From contig NZ_MPZS01000002.1 of the NCBI RefSeq assembly GCF_002020135.1, positions 310,001-374,000 on the forward strand: a stretch of DNA of 64,000 bases, read 5' to 3'. The notes below the pieces were generated by a model, which saw only the letters and a list, made by a program, of their open reading frames with translations, was not told the origin of the DNA and did not search any database. The position numbers were made by a program, and so were the translations under genes. Positions 1 through 8,880 of the stretch are shown here, piece by piece (the stretch's first letter is position 1; each line of letters opens with the position of its first letter). The stretch is from Thioclava marina (GTDB lineage: Bacteria; Pseudomonadota; Alphaproteobacteria; Rhodobacterales; Rhodobacteraceae).

Positions 1-309
1 GCCGCCACGGGCCAGCAGATGCCCCCCATGGGCGGGGATCGGAAAGCCGCCCTCGACCTCACGCATCTGCATCTCGCCATTGGGACCGACCTGATGGGTG
101 TGCAGCTCGACCCGCGCCGCGAGATCGGAACTGGCCGAGACGAGCCGGTCGTCGCGATCGGTAGTGTTGCGGATATCCATGAAGGCCGCTGCCGATTTCG
201 CGATCGGGCTGGAGCTGCGCACATAGGCGTCGACGATTTCGATTTCGTCGGCGAAGGCGGGCATGGCGATCGTGCAGGCGGCCGCCAGCATCAGGAATTT
301 GCGGATCAT
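1..309 (-). CDS. Copper chaperone PCu(A)C family, 3' end cut off by window edge
   Basis: Periplasmic copper carrier of the PCu(A)C/SCO1-associated type, which delivers Cu(I) to cytochrome oxidase assembly. The first 103 codons are visible. A signal peptide of about 20 residues ends at A-F-A-D. The mature part begins with the family-typical I-x-V-x-D-A-Y-V-R and S-x-A-A-F-M-x-I segments, and an E-L-H-T-H plus later methionines lie where the family binds copper. A GAGGAGGA ribosome site sits just upstream of the ATG at 309. The C-terminal Met/His region lies outside the window, so completeness cannot be judged. Confidence 0.85.
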   Translation of the reverse strand, partial: MIRKFLMLAAACTIAMPAFADEIEIVDAYVRSSSPIAKSAAAFMDIRNTTDRDDRLVSASSDLAARVELHTHQVGPNGEMQMREVEGGFPIPAHGGHLLARGG

Positions 310-433
310 AGGGGTGTCCTCCTCATGGCCCCTCCTCTGTCGGAAGGTGGCCGGTTCGCGCGTGGCCCTCAAGCTAGCGCGTCGCGCAAGGCGATGCAAA
401 GCCAAGACCGACCTGGCATCCTCCGCGCATGGC

Positions 434-465
434 AAAAGCCCCGCCGGGACAACCAGCGGGGCCTT
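434..465 (-). terminator. Intrinsic terminator after rpmB
   Basis: On the minus strand a 7-bp GCCCCGC/GCGGGGC stem is followed by TTTT. It lies 25 bp past the rpmB stop, between rpmB and the copper chaperone gene, so the two genes are probably separate transcripts. Confidence 0.8.
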
Positions 466-489
466 CGCAATCTTGTCGGATCACGAGGA

Positions 490-777
490 TCAGGCGGCAG
501 CCTGGGCCTTTTCGATCGCTTTCTTGATCTTCAGCGCCTTCGCCGACAGCTCTTCGTTCTTCGCCTTGGCGAGGAACGCGTCGAGACCGCCGCGATGGTC
601 GACCGAACGCAGGCCGGCCGCGGAGATACGCAGCTTGAAGCTCTGGCCCAGGACGTCCGAGATCAGGGTGACATCGTTCAGGTTCGGCAGGAAGCGGCGA
701 CGCGTCTTGTTGTTCGCGTGGCTCACTTTGTTGCCCGTGGTCGGGCCCTTGCCGGTCAGTTCGCAAACGCGCGACAT
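490..777 (-). CDS. rpmB: 50S ribosomal protein L28
   Basis: Ribosomal large-subunit protein L28, 95 residues. It opens with [10 protein letters not shown], followed by the typical [15 protein letters not shown] block and a C-terminal Lys/Ala-rich helix. The ATG at 777 has GAAGGAAG upstream. A longer reading from 813 adds 12 basic residues that do not belong to the family. It is monocistronic: its own promoter lies upstream, with a terminator downstream. Confidence 0.97.
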   Translation of the reverse strand: MSRVCELTGKGPTTGNKVSHANNKTRRRFLPNLNDVTLISDVLGQSFKLRISAAGLRSVDHRGGLDAFLAKAKNEELSAKALKIKKAIEKAQAAA

Positions 778-837
778 GGCATTCTTCCTTCGTTTCTTTC
801 CCGGCCAGCCCACGCGAATCGCGCTCCGGCCCCAACA

Positions 838-863
838 TCAAAGGGCGCCGTCTGGCAGCGCCC
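838..863 (-). promoter_or_regulatory. Hairpin in rpmB leader (possible attenuator)
   Basis: On the minus strand, between the rpmB promoter and its ribosome site, GGGCGCT pairs with GGCGCCC (7 bp, one GU pair) around a 7-nt loop and is followed by only three T's. It is positioned like an attenuator or autoregulatory leader structure, but the short T-run makes termination uncertain. Confidence 0.35.
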
Positions 864-879
864 GAAAATCCGTTGGCGC

Positions 880-908
880 GGAATAAGGCCAAACCTGCTC
901 CGCGTCAA
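880..908 (-). promoter_or_regulatory. Sigma70-type promoter for rpmB
   Basis: Minus strand TTGACG, 17-bp spacer, TATTCC, about 100 bp upstream of the L28 start. It matches housekeeping spacing and lies in the gap between rpmB and the GntR gene. Confidence 0.6.
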
Positions 909-958
909 GTCGCTCAAGCCGTTTTTATGGAGGTATGGGGACCTTTGATCGCCCTGTT

Positions 959-1615
959 TTACCAGCCCCGCTGCGCCAGATGGCGCAAACCCTGCGTCAC
1001 ATCGGTGCGCACGGCCAGCCTCAGCGCCGGTTCGTCCCCTGCCCTGAGAGCTGCGAGAATCATCCGGTGATGGCGCGGCGGCTCGTTGCGCTGCACCTTG
1101 TTGTAGAGCGCGCGCATCGTCGGGCCGAGTTGCAACCAGACCGTCTCGATCACCGCCAGCATCGCGGGCGCCTGAGCACGCAGGTAGAGCGTGCGGTGAA
1201 ATTCGAGGTTGGTGCGGATATAGCCCACCGCATCCTGTTTCGCGACAGCTTCGGCATTGGCCACATTGACCGCGCTGAGGCGGTCGATCAGTGCGAGGTG
1301 GGCACGCGGCAAGGCCCGCGCCGACAGTTCCGGTTCGATCAACGCCCGCAAGGCGGCCAGCTCCTCGATGCGCTCGTTCGACAGCTCCGGCGTTGTCACC
1401 CGCCCCGAGCTCGACAGCGTCAGCGCCCCTTCCGCCACCAGCCGCCGCAGCGCCTCCCGCGCGGGCGTCATCGAAACATTGTATTGCTTGCCCAGCCCCC
1501 GCAGCGTCAGCGCCGTGCCGGGCAACAGCTCGCCTACCATGATCTGCTGGCGCAGGTTCCGGTAAAGCCGGTCATGCGCAGCCGTTTCAATCGGACGGGT
1601 GGTAATCGTGGTCAT
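959..1615 (-). CDS. GntR family transcriptional regulator, FCD (FadR) subfamily
   Basis: DNA-binding regulator of 218 residues. The N-terminal winged helix (about residues 12-75) carries L-R-x-Q-I-M-x-G-E-L-x-P-G and the P-A-R-E-A-L-R-R-L recognition helix. The C-terminal all-helical FCD ligand domain (about 80-205) has the E-F-H-R-T-L-Y and H-H-R-M-I-L-A-A-L segments with metal-ligand His positions. The ATG at 1615 was chosen over 1669 because the extra residues precede the domain without similarity. FCD regulators usually sense small organic acids; the ligand cannot be told from the sequence. The stop lies about 50 bp from the rpmB promoter. Confidence 0.9.
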   Translation of the reverse strand: MTTITTRPIETAAHDRLYRNLRQQIMVGELLPGTALTLRGLGKQYNVSMTPAREALRRLVAEGALTLSSSGRVTTPELSNERIEELAALRALIEPELSARALPRAHLALIDRLSAVNVANAEAVAKQDAVGYIRTNLEFHRTLYLRAQAPAMLAVIETVWLQLGPTMRALYNKVQRNEPPRHHRMILAALRAGDEPALRLAVRTDVTQGLRHLAQRGW

Positions 1616-1646
1616 GGCGCTTTTGTGATCACGTTTGCAGCGTCCG

Positions 1647-2342
1647 TCAATCGCGAAACCGGATTGCATGGAGCGCAGAGCCCTCGCGCTTGAGCCAGGC
1701 GCGCTCGGCTTTGAACCCCGGACGCAGCTCTGCCACGACGCGCCAGAAAGCGGGCGAATGGTTCATCTCCGCGAGATGCGCGACCTCGTGGGCCGCGACG
1801 TAATCGAGCACCTCCGGCGGCCCCATGATCAGCCGCCAGCTGTAGGAAAGCGCCCCCGAGGCGCTGCACGACCCCCAGCGCGAACGGGTGTCGCGCAGGG
1901 TAATCGAGGAGAAGGGCCGGCCAAGCTGGCCCGCATATCTCTCGCTTGCCGCTTGCAGCCGCACCCTCGCGGCATGTTTGAAAAAGGTCTCGAGCCGCAC
2001 CCCCAGCCGCGCCGGATCCTCGGGCGCGATCAGCCGCTCTCCCTCGATGCGCGGCGCGCGCAAGGCCCCGGGCTCGATGCGCAGCGCCCGCCCTTCGAAG
2101 GGGATCTCGACACCGAATCGCACCTGTCGCACCGGCGCGACCTCGTCGAGCACCTTGCGCAACCAATCGGTCTGCGCCCGCGCGAATGCCAGCGCCGCGC
2201 GCTCGCTCGCGCCGCGCGGGATCGTCAGCGCCACGCGCCCGTCGACCCGCGAAACCCGCAGCGAGAAGCGCCGCGCCTTGCCCGAGCGGCGCAGGACCAG
2301 CTCCAGATGGGGCAGCTCGGGAATGTGCGGTTCGCGGGGCAA
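1647..2342 (-). CDS. YgjP-like zinc metalloprotease (DUF45/M48-type)
   Basis: Predicted soluble zinc peptidase of the YgjP/SprT-like family. The catalytic H-E-V-A-H is near residue 183, followed by a third ligand in N-H-S-P-A-F-W about 10 residues on. Upstream is the typical R-D-T-R-S-R-W-G-S-C-S block. I place the start at TTG 2342 because AAGGGAG stands 5 nt before it and the length (231 aa) then fits the family. Readings from 2468 or 2492 would overlap the start of the divergent gene. The substrate is unknown. Confidence 0.8.
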   Translation of the reverse strand: MPREPHIPELPHLELVLRRSGKARRFSLRVSRVDGRVALTIPRGASERAALAFARAQTDWLRKVLDEVAPVRQVRFGVEIPFEGRALRIEPGALRAPRIEGERLIAPEDPARLGVRLETFFKHAARVRLQAASERYAGQLGRPFSSITLRDTRSRWGSCSASGALSYSWRLIMGPPEVLDYVAAHEVAHLAEMNHSPAFWRVVAELRPGFKAERAWLKREGSALHAIRFRD

Positions 2343-2466
2343 TGTCTCTCCCTTGGGCGGGCCGCGCAGTCGCAGCCCTGAAAAAACGCGCGAAAAGGCT
2401 TTGACACCCAGCCTGTGCTGTGGCAGTTGGCTGCGACTCTGCTGGATAAGTGTGCAGGAGAATTCC

Positions 2467-2790
2467 ATGCCGAAAGAGGAATGGGGCGTCAAGCGTCTCT
2501 GCCCGCATTGCGCGAGCCGCTTCTACGACCTGAATAACGACCCGATGACCTGCCCGGTCTGCAACAACACCTTCACGCTGGAGGCGTTGAACGCCGGCAG
2601 CACGCGCACTCTGGTCACCGACAAGACCGCGTCGCAGAAGGAAGAGGACATCGACCTCGAAGATGACGATCTCGACGCCGACACCGGCGACGTGGATCTC
2701 GACGATGATCTGCTCGAGGATGACGATGACGACAACGTCTCGCTCGACGACATCGCCGATGTCAGCACCGAGGACAAGGAAGACAGCTGA
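2467..2790 (+). CDS. TIGR02300 family (FYDLN-acid) protein
   Basis: Small acidic protein (107 aa) found widely in alphaproteobacteria, function unknown. The N-terminal zinc ribbon has C12-P-H-C15 and C29-P-V-C32 around the diagnostic F-Y-D-L-N-N-D motif. The C-terminal half is an almost uninterrupted Asp/Glu tract. The ATG at 2467 has CAGGAG 7 nt upstream. It is transcribed divergently from the metalloprotease. Confidence 0.92.
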   Translation: MPKEEWGVKRLCPHCASRFYDLNNDPMTCPVCNNTFTLEALNAGSTRTLVTDKTASQKEEDIDLEDDDLDADTGDVDLDDDLLEDDDDDNVSLDDIADVSTEDKEDS

Positions 2791-2818
2791 CCGGGTTACC
2801 CCGGACGGGTTCGGATCG

Positions 2819-2848
2819 AGGCGCGAGGGCATCCCTTCGCGCCTTTTT
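2819..2848 (+). terminator. Intrinsic terminator after TIGR02300 gene
   Basis: AGGCGCGAGGG pairs with CCCTTCGCGCCT (one bulge) and the arm runs directly into TTTTT. It lies 28 bp past the stop. Confidence 0.8.
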
Positions 2849-2980
2849 CCATGCCTGCCACGCGCCTGCAGCCCCACCTCATTCCGTGCGGGCGATCGCG
2901 TCCGGCGCCGGTTTTCCTCCGCTGCCGCAAGGGAATAACCGTTGCCACGGAAAATCCGCGCGGAACGCGCAAAATTCCTC

Positions 2981-3009
2981 TTGCGCCCACTCGGCGCTTT
3001 GCCTATACG
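2981..3009 (+). promoter_or_regulatory. Promoter for tRNA-Ala
   Basis: TTGCGC, 17-bp spacer, TATACG, about 43 bp upstream of the mature tRNA 5' end. Confidence 0.55.
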
Positions 3010-3051
3010 CCTCCCCACGCAGCCGGGCACGCCCCGCGCTGGACCTCCGGT

Positions 3052-4657
<1,606 letters not shown>

Positions 4658-4661
<4 letters not shown>

Positions 4662-5005
4662 TCTACCTCCAGACCGCCCATCGGGCCGGAATTTCTATTG
4701 CTTCCAAGATTGAGCTGCTCCTTCGATCTTACCCGATCCAAGGTCGCTTTGGGGCTCTGAGTGCGTTTTTTGAGGTCTTTTCCACTGAATTCTTCCAGTG
4801 GACGCACCTCAAATCCAAGATCGCTGATTGCGAGGATGATAGACAGGAGCCCCCGCAGAACGTTTTCTTTCTGCTCTGGCGTCAGGTCTGAGGCATCCAG
4901 GTGCGCCTGATACTTTGCGACGTCTATTTCCACGATGCGCTGCGCCGAAGAGGCGAATTTCTCAGAGAGGCCAGTGCCGTTGCCGTTTCTGATATCGTCT
5001 TTCAT
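4658..5005 (-). CDS. Hypothetical protein coupled to the recombinase
   Basis: Soluble 115-aa protein of unknown function, with no recognised domain. The central part is helical (about 35-75) and the C-terminus is Lys/Arg-rich. The stop overlaps the recombinase start (ATGA), and AGGTAAGACG precedes its own ATG. The tight coupling suggests a recombination accessory such as a directionality factor, but this is only positional inference. Confidence 0.65.
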
Positions 5006-5059
5006 CGTCTTACCTTTCTGGACAGCGCAGTCGATGCCCTATCTCTAAGTATACAACCT

Positions 5060-5761
5060 TTAGTTGTGTGCTTGCAAAAGTGTGTCAGGTCTTGTGGTCG
5101 GGGAGAGCTGGCCACCAGCTAGCGCTTCTTCGAGTTTCAGCTTGAAGAGCGTCGGCCTGGTCAGGTCGCCGAAGATGCTGGCAAGGCGGGTCAGTTTGCC
5201 GTCATGCTGGAGCATCACGTCATGGCCCGTCTTGTGGTTCGGCAGGATCAGAACGTCCTGAATTCCGTCTCGCGCGAACCGTTTGGGTAGACCATACGTC
5301 CCGCGCCGCAGCGTCAGGGTTTCTCGATCCACAGCGATCCTGACGTGTTCCCGATTGGTCAGGTACGTGTAGAGGTCGAACAGCCCCGAATGGCGAAACA
5401 CGGTGACGCCTCCGAGGAAGGCGAGTGCCAATCCCCAGCCGTGCAGGCTTTCCAGCGGCACGTCGAGCGTACCCTGTTCAATCACATCGCCCAGGCGGGC
5501 GACCGCATTCGAGAGCCCCGCAACGACCATGTTGCCGAATTCGAGGAAGATATTGGCGTTCGGGTCGGGCGGGGTGTCGGGGCGATACTGCGCGACGAGG
5601 ATCGCGGCAGCGCCGCCGAACCCGATGATCCGAAACACGGTTATCATTTCATCGCCGCTGGACGGCAGCCGATGGGTGGCTGTCAGGCGGAAATCTCCCG
5701 CGTGACCGCTGACGCGCGGCGTGCCGCTGATCTGATCTTTCAGGGTTTCGAGGAATTTCAT
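5060..5761 (-). CDS. Hypothetical membrane protein of the transfer operon
   Basis: 233-aa protein, family not recognised. Two hydrophobic segments (about 38-55 and 100-118) suggest it is anchored in the inner membrane, with a soluble C-terminal domain of about 110 residues. The start at 5761 is set by AAGGAG 8 nt upstream; a longer reading to 5902 has no ribosome site. It lies in the same minus-strand series as the VirD4-like gene, about 20 bp after the 123-aa gene, so a role in transfer is possible. Confidence 0.7.
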   Translation of the reverse strand: MKFLETLKDQISGTPRVSGHAGDFRLTATHRLPSSGDEMITVFRIIGFGGAAAILVAQYRPDTPPDPNANIFLEFGNMVVAGLSNAVARLGDVIEQGTLDVPLESLHGWGLALAFLGGVTVFRHSGLFDLYTYLTNREHVRIAVDRETLTLRRGTYGLPKRFARDGIQDVLILPNHKTGHDVMLQHDGKLTRLASIFGDLTRPTLFKLKLEEALAGGQLSPTTRPDTLLQAHN

Positions 5762-5784
5762 CTTCAATCTCCTTTGGTCATGGC

Positions 5785-6156
5785 TCAGTTGAAGAGCTGC
5801 CGTTGCAGCGCGGCCCAATCGACGGGCAGCATGGTGATGACGGGGCAGGTCCAATTCGGGCCGAGATGGCTGCGCATCCCCTGAACGCCGATGTAGCGGC
5901 ACTCATCGCAGCGCTGCCCGCCGCACCGATAGGTGACGAGCATGTGCGGCGTGCCGAACATGACCACCACGGCCACAGTCGAGGCGAGCGCCCAGCTTGC
6001 GCGGCGCGGTTTCACAAGCCACCAAGCCAGTTTGGCGGCGCTTGCGACGGCGCTTGTCCTGGGCTGTGCCTTCTTGACCCGATCCACGCGCACCCACTTG
6101 AATTTGCGCGGACGCGGCGGTTTGCGGCTCAGGATTTCGACTTTGACCTCAGTCAT
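5785..6156 (-). CDS. Hypothetical membrane protein overlapping the coupling-protein gene
   Basis: 123 residues. A basic N-terminus (R-K-P-P-R-P-R-K) is followed by a hydrophobic segment around residues 52-70, then a Cys-containing stretch (C-G-G-Q-R-C-D-E-C) that could bind metal. The reading frame starts 8 nt inside the end of the VirD4-like gene. Function unknown; the context suggests a transfer accessory. Confidence 0.65.
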   Translation of the reverse strand: MTEVKVEILSRKPPRPRKFKWVRVDRVKKAQPRTSAVASAAKLAWWLVKPRRASWALASTVAVVVMFGTPHMLVTYRCGGQRCDECRYIGVQGMRSHLGPNWTCPVITMLPVDWAALQRQLFN

Positions 6157-7834
6157 GCTTGCCTCCTTTGATGGTGTAGCGAAGGCGCAGGCGCGGCTTG
6201 CGCCCGCGCCGGTGATCGCCTTCCATGGGGTTCTGATCGGCCCAATCTACCCAGGGCGACACGTCCCAATAGGGAACCTTCTCTGCCAGAATGGGCGGGG
6301 CGGATTTCACGAACAGAAGCTGGTGATCGTCTGGCAGGCCCATGATGTCCTGCGGCAGCATGAGGGAGACGCCGCGCTCGGACAGGCTGACACCGAGTTC
6401 GTCATCCTCGGTCTGGCCGAGGTTGTAGTTCCGCGTGACGATGGATTGCTCTCCCATCTGCCGCGAGAGCCGTTGCGCGAGGTCCACGTCCTGCACCGAG
6501 AAGAATTGCTTTACCTCGGATTGGCTCAGGATGATGTCGGCGGTCTCGCGCCCGTAGACCTGCCGTAGATGCTGGAGGTCCTGCACGATGGCCCAGACGC
6601 GGACGCCATAGCCAGGCAGCAGCGTCAGGGCTTCGGCGAGCCCCGCGATCTTGCCCATGTTCGCGAACTCGTCGAGCAGGAACAGGACGCGCTGATTGGT
6701 GCGCTGTGTCGCGACCGCATTGATGGCGTGCTTGCTGACCAGCCCCAGCCACATGCCATAGTCGCTGATCCGCTCGGCGGGGATCATGACATAGACCGTC
6801 GTGCTTTCGGTCTTGAGGGTTTCAAGGCTGACATCGGAGCTGGACACGGCATCGGCCAGCGGCCCGCCAGGCCGGAACACCTGAAGCGCATTCGATGCGC
6901 CCGTCCGGAAGTCCTCGAATTGGCGCGACCCTTCCTCCATCTGGTGCAGCAATTCCCGCCCATAGGCTGACACCACACCGTCGAGCGCATCGGACTCCGA
7001 CATGGCGATAAAGGTCATTTCCAGAAGTTCAGGGTTCTTGATGGTCTTCCAGAGGTTGGGCAGCGTGCAGCGCTCCGGCCTTCCACACGTCGCAAACTGC
7101 AATTGCAGACCTTCGAGTTGGTTGCGCGAGCCGTCCCTGAAATGCTGGTTCCTATCCCCGCCCGCAGGTTCGGGGATGAGCATGAACGCGTTGGAGCGCA
7201 CGGTGTCGCCGAGTTCGTGGTGGCGGCGCGGATCGGCTGCCATGTCGATGAGAGGTTGAAGCGGATTGTACCGATGGCGCGGCAAGCCATGCAGCCCCCA
7301 CGGATTCAGGTAGACGACCTGCTGCCCGAACGTCTCTTTCCGATGCCGTGCCGTCACGGCGGCGAGTTCACCCTTCGGATCGGTGACGAACACCGAGCCC
7401 GAATAGTGCAGCAGGTTCGGAATGACGACCGTGACGCCTTTGCCCTGACGAGCGGGGGCCACGGTGATGAGGTGTGCCTTGCCGTTGAAGAAAAGTGGTA
7501 TGCCACGCAGCAGCCCAAGGAACAGGCCGTTCGGCTTGGTCAGGCCCGCATCGGCGCAATCCTGCGGCGTGGCCAGCTTGGCCTCGCCATAGACGCCTGT
7601 CGGCTTCTCGGCCCGCTTGCGAGCGGTCCGCAGGGCGACCTTGCGGATGAGATCGAGGCCGCCACTGGCGACGAGCCAGATGCCCGCCAGCAGCATGAAG
7701 CCCGAATAGGCAGCGGAGACGGGATCGCTCGACGCGCCCGTTGCCCGCCCGAGGGCTGACGAAAGTGCAATAATCGACCCGCCGCTCAGCAGCTTGCCTA
7801 GGGGGTTTGGAGTTGGCTTTGATTGATGTCGCAT
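6149..7834 (-). CDS. VirD4/TraG-like type IV coupling protein
   Basis: Membrane-anchored ATPase that brings relaxase-DNA to a type IV secretion channel. It has 561 aa, a transmembrane segment at about 43-60, a Walker A-like A-P-A-R-Q-G-K-G-V (about 127-135), the T-D-P-K-G-E-L motif (about 151-157) and Walker B L-F-L-L-D-E-F (about 384-390). I prefer the ATG at 7834; a longer frame to 7975 exists without a convincing ribosome site. No mating-pair genes accompany it, so it would have to dock on a helper system. It heads a minus-strand operon ending in the recombinase. Confidence 0.88.
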   Translation of the reverse strand: MRHQSKPTPNPLGKLLSGGSIIALSSALGRATGASSDPVSAAYSGFMLLAGIWLVASGGLDLIRKVALRTARKRAEKPTGVYGEAKLATPQDCADAGLTKPNGLFLGLLRGIPLFFNGKAHLITVAPARQGKGVTVVIPNLLHYSGSVFVTDPKGELAAVTARHRKETFGQQVVYLNPWGLHGLPRHRYNPLQPLIDMAADPRRHHELGDTVRSNAFMLIPEPAGGDRNQHFRDGSRNQLEGLQLQFATCGRPERCTLPNLWKTIKNPELLEMTFIAMSESDALDGVVSAYGRELLHQMEEGSRQFEDFRTGASNALQVFRPGGPLADAVSSSDVSLETLKTESTTVYVMIPAERISDYGMWLGLVSKHAINAVATQRTNQRVLFLLDEFANMGKIAGLAEALTLLPGYGVRVWAIVQDLQHLRQVYGRETADIILSQSEVKQFFSVQDVDLAQRLSRQMGEQSIVTRNYNLGQTEDDELGVSLSERGVSLMLPQDIMGLPDDHQLLFVKSAPPILAEKVPYWDVSPWVDWADQNPMEGDHRRGRKPRLRLRYTIKGGKHD

Positions 7835-7974
7835 CTCAAGCCTATGCCACATTTTTTGAAAATATCCAGAGTAATCACGGACCCGTGAACTCGCGTGTGG
7901 GACGGGTTGGACAGTCCAGGCCGCAGGAAGGGCGTTATTACCCTTCCTTCGCGGCCTTCTAGAGAGCGCCGCCA

Positions 7975-8268
7975 TCAGTCAATGAAGAGAGCCACGTTCG
8001 ACCAATCGAAGATGAACCTGGCCGAAGCGATTTTTCCACCCGAGCCCCGTTCAAAGCCACACCCACTAGATGCGGCGTGCCATGCGAAAGATTCGGAGCC
8101 CAGAGAGCATGCCACGCATACGCCCGTATGCACGTCCTTGGCGACGTTAAAATAGCTCTGCCAAGATTCGCGAGCGCTGTGAAAAGGGCGGACGTTGTGG
8201 GTAGCCAAGTATCGTCGGAAAAACTCAGCGTTGTCATAATACTTTAGTCTATCGAGCCATCGATCATT
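7975..8268 (-). pseudogene. Probable 3' remnant of a truncated gene
   Basis: An open frame with protein-like composition (segments such as F-W-P-N-D-R-W-L-D-R-L-K-Y-Y and S-A-R-E-S-W-Q-S-Y-F) runs from just after an in-frame stop near 8268 to a stop at 7975. It has no ATG; a TTG at 8208 could give 77 aa. It looks like the tail of a larger gene cut off where the AT-rich RTX segment begins. Family not recognised. Confidence 0.35.
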
Positions 8269-8350
8269 AGGCCAAAAACAAATTCAATTTTCAAGATATG
8301 AAATGAGAAATATTATGTGTACGCTGAATTTTGTTTTTTGTGGGGCGAAC

Positions 8351-8878
8351 ATGACTTTTCTTAGAATAGTTGCTTTTATTTCCGCAGTTTTGCTGTGGCC
8401 GGCGCAGGGCAAGGCCGATGAAATTCACGAGTACCTGAAGTTCTCGTGCATACCCGAAATCGGCTATGCGGAACTAACAACGACAAGATCTTATGGCAAA
8501 GTCAAGAAAGAGCAAGCGGACATATATGGTCTATGGACTGGTCACGACAATCCAACATGCTCATTCCCGCAATATGATGTCAAAGTCGAATTCGAGTTGA
8601 TCCAATTTAACTGCCAGGAAAGTCCGTGCCTTAACAGCCGGTGGTACACCGTGAACGTGAAGATTAACGGAAACACAGCTCATACATTTGAGGAATTCGG
8701 AAACCAGAATGTAGTGCCTATGGCTGGGTTTGATGCTTTCAAGGAGGCCTACGCTCCACATATTATGGCATACCAGTATTTTAATGGATTTCATTATATC
8801 CACGCCTGCACAGGTTTCGCGCGACGGAAATGTGAAAGCCTTAGATTTAATCCAAAGCAATTTACGGGAGAAAAATAG
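8351..8878 (+). CDS. Secreted hypothetical protein upstream of RTX-lysozyme
   Basis: 175-aa protein of unknown family. A clear Sec signal peptide (about 1-22, cleaved near Q-G-K-A-D) is followed by a Cys-containing mature domain with at least five cysteines, fitting disulfide folding in the periplasm. I chose ATG 8351, where the signal peptide starts; ATGs at 8303 or 8315 only add residues before it. The stop is 2 nt before the RTX start, so the two are co-transcribed. An immunity or lysozyme-inhibitor role is suggested only by position. Codon use is AT-rich. Confidence 0.65.
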   Translation: MTFLRIVAFISAVLLWPAQGKADEIHEYLKFSCIPEIGYAELTTTRSYGKVKKEQADIYGLWTGHDNPTCSFPQYDVKVEFELIQFNCQESPCLNSRWYTVNVKINGNTAHTFEEFGNQNVVPMAGFDAFKEAYAPHIMAYQYFNGFHYIHACTGFARRKCESLRFNPKQFTGEK

Positions 8879-8880
8879 AA

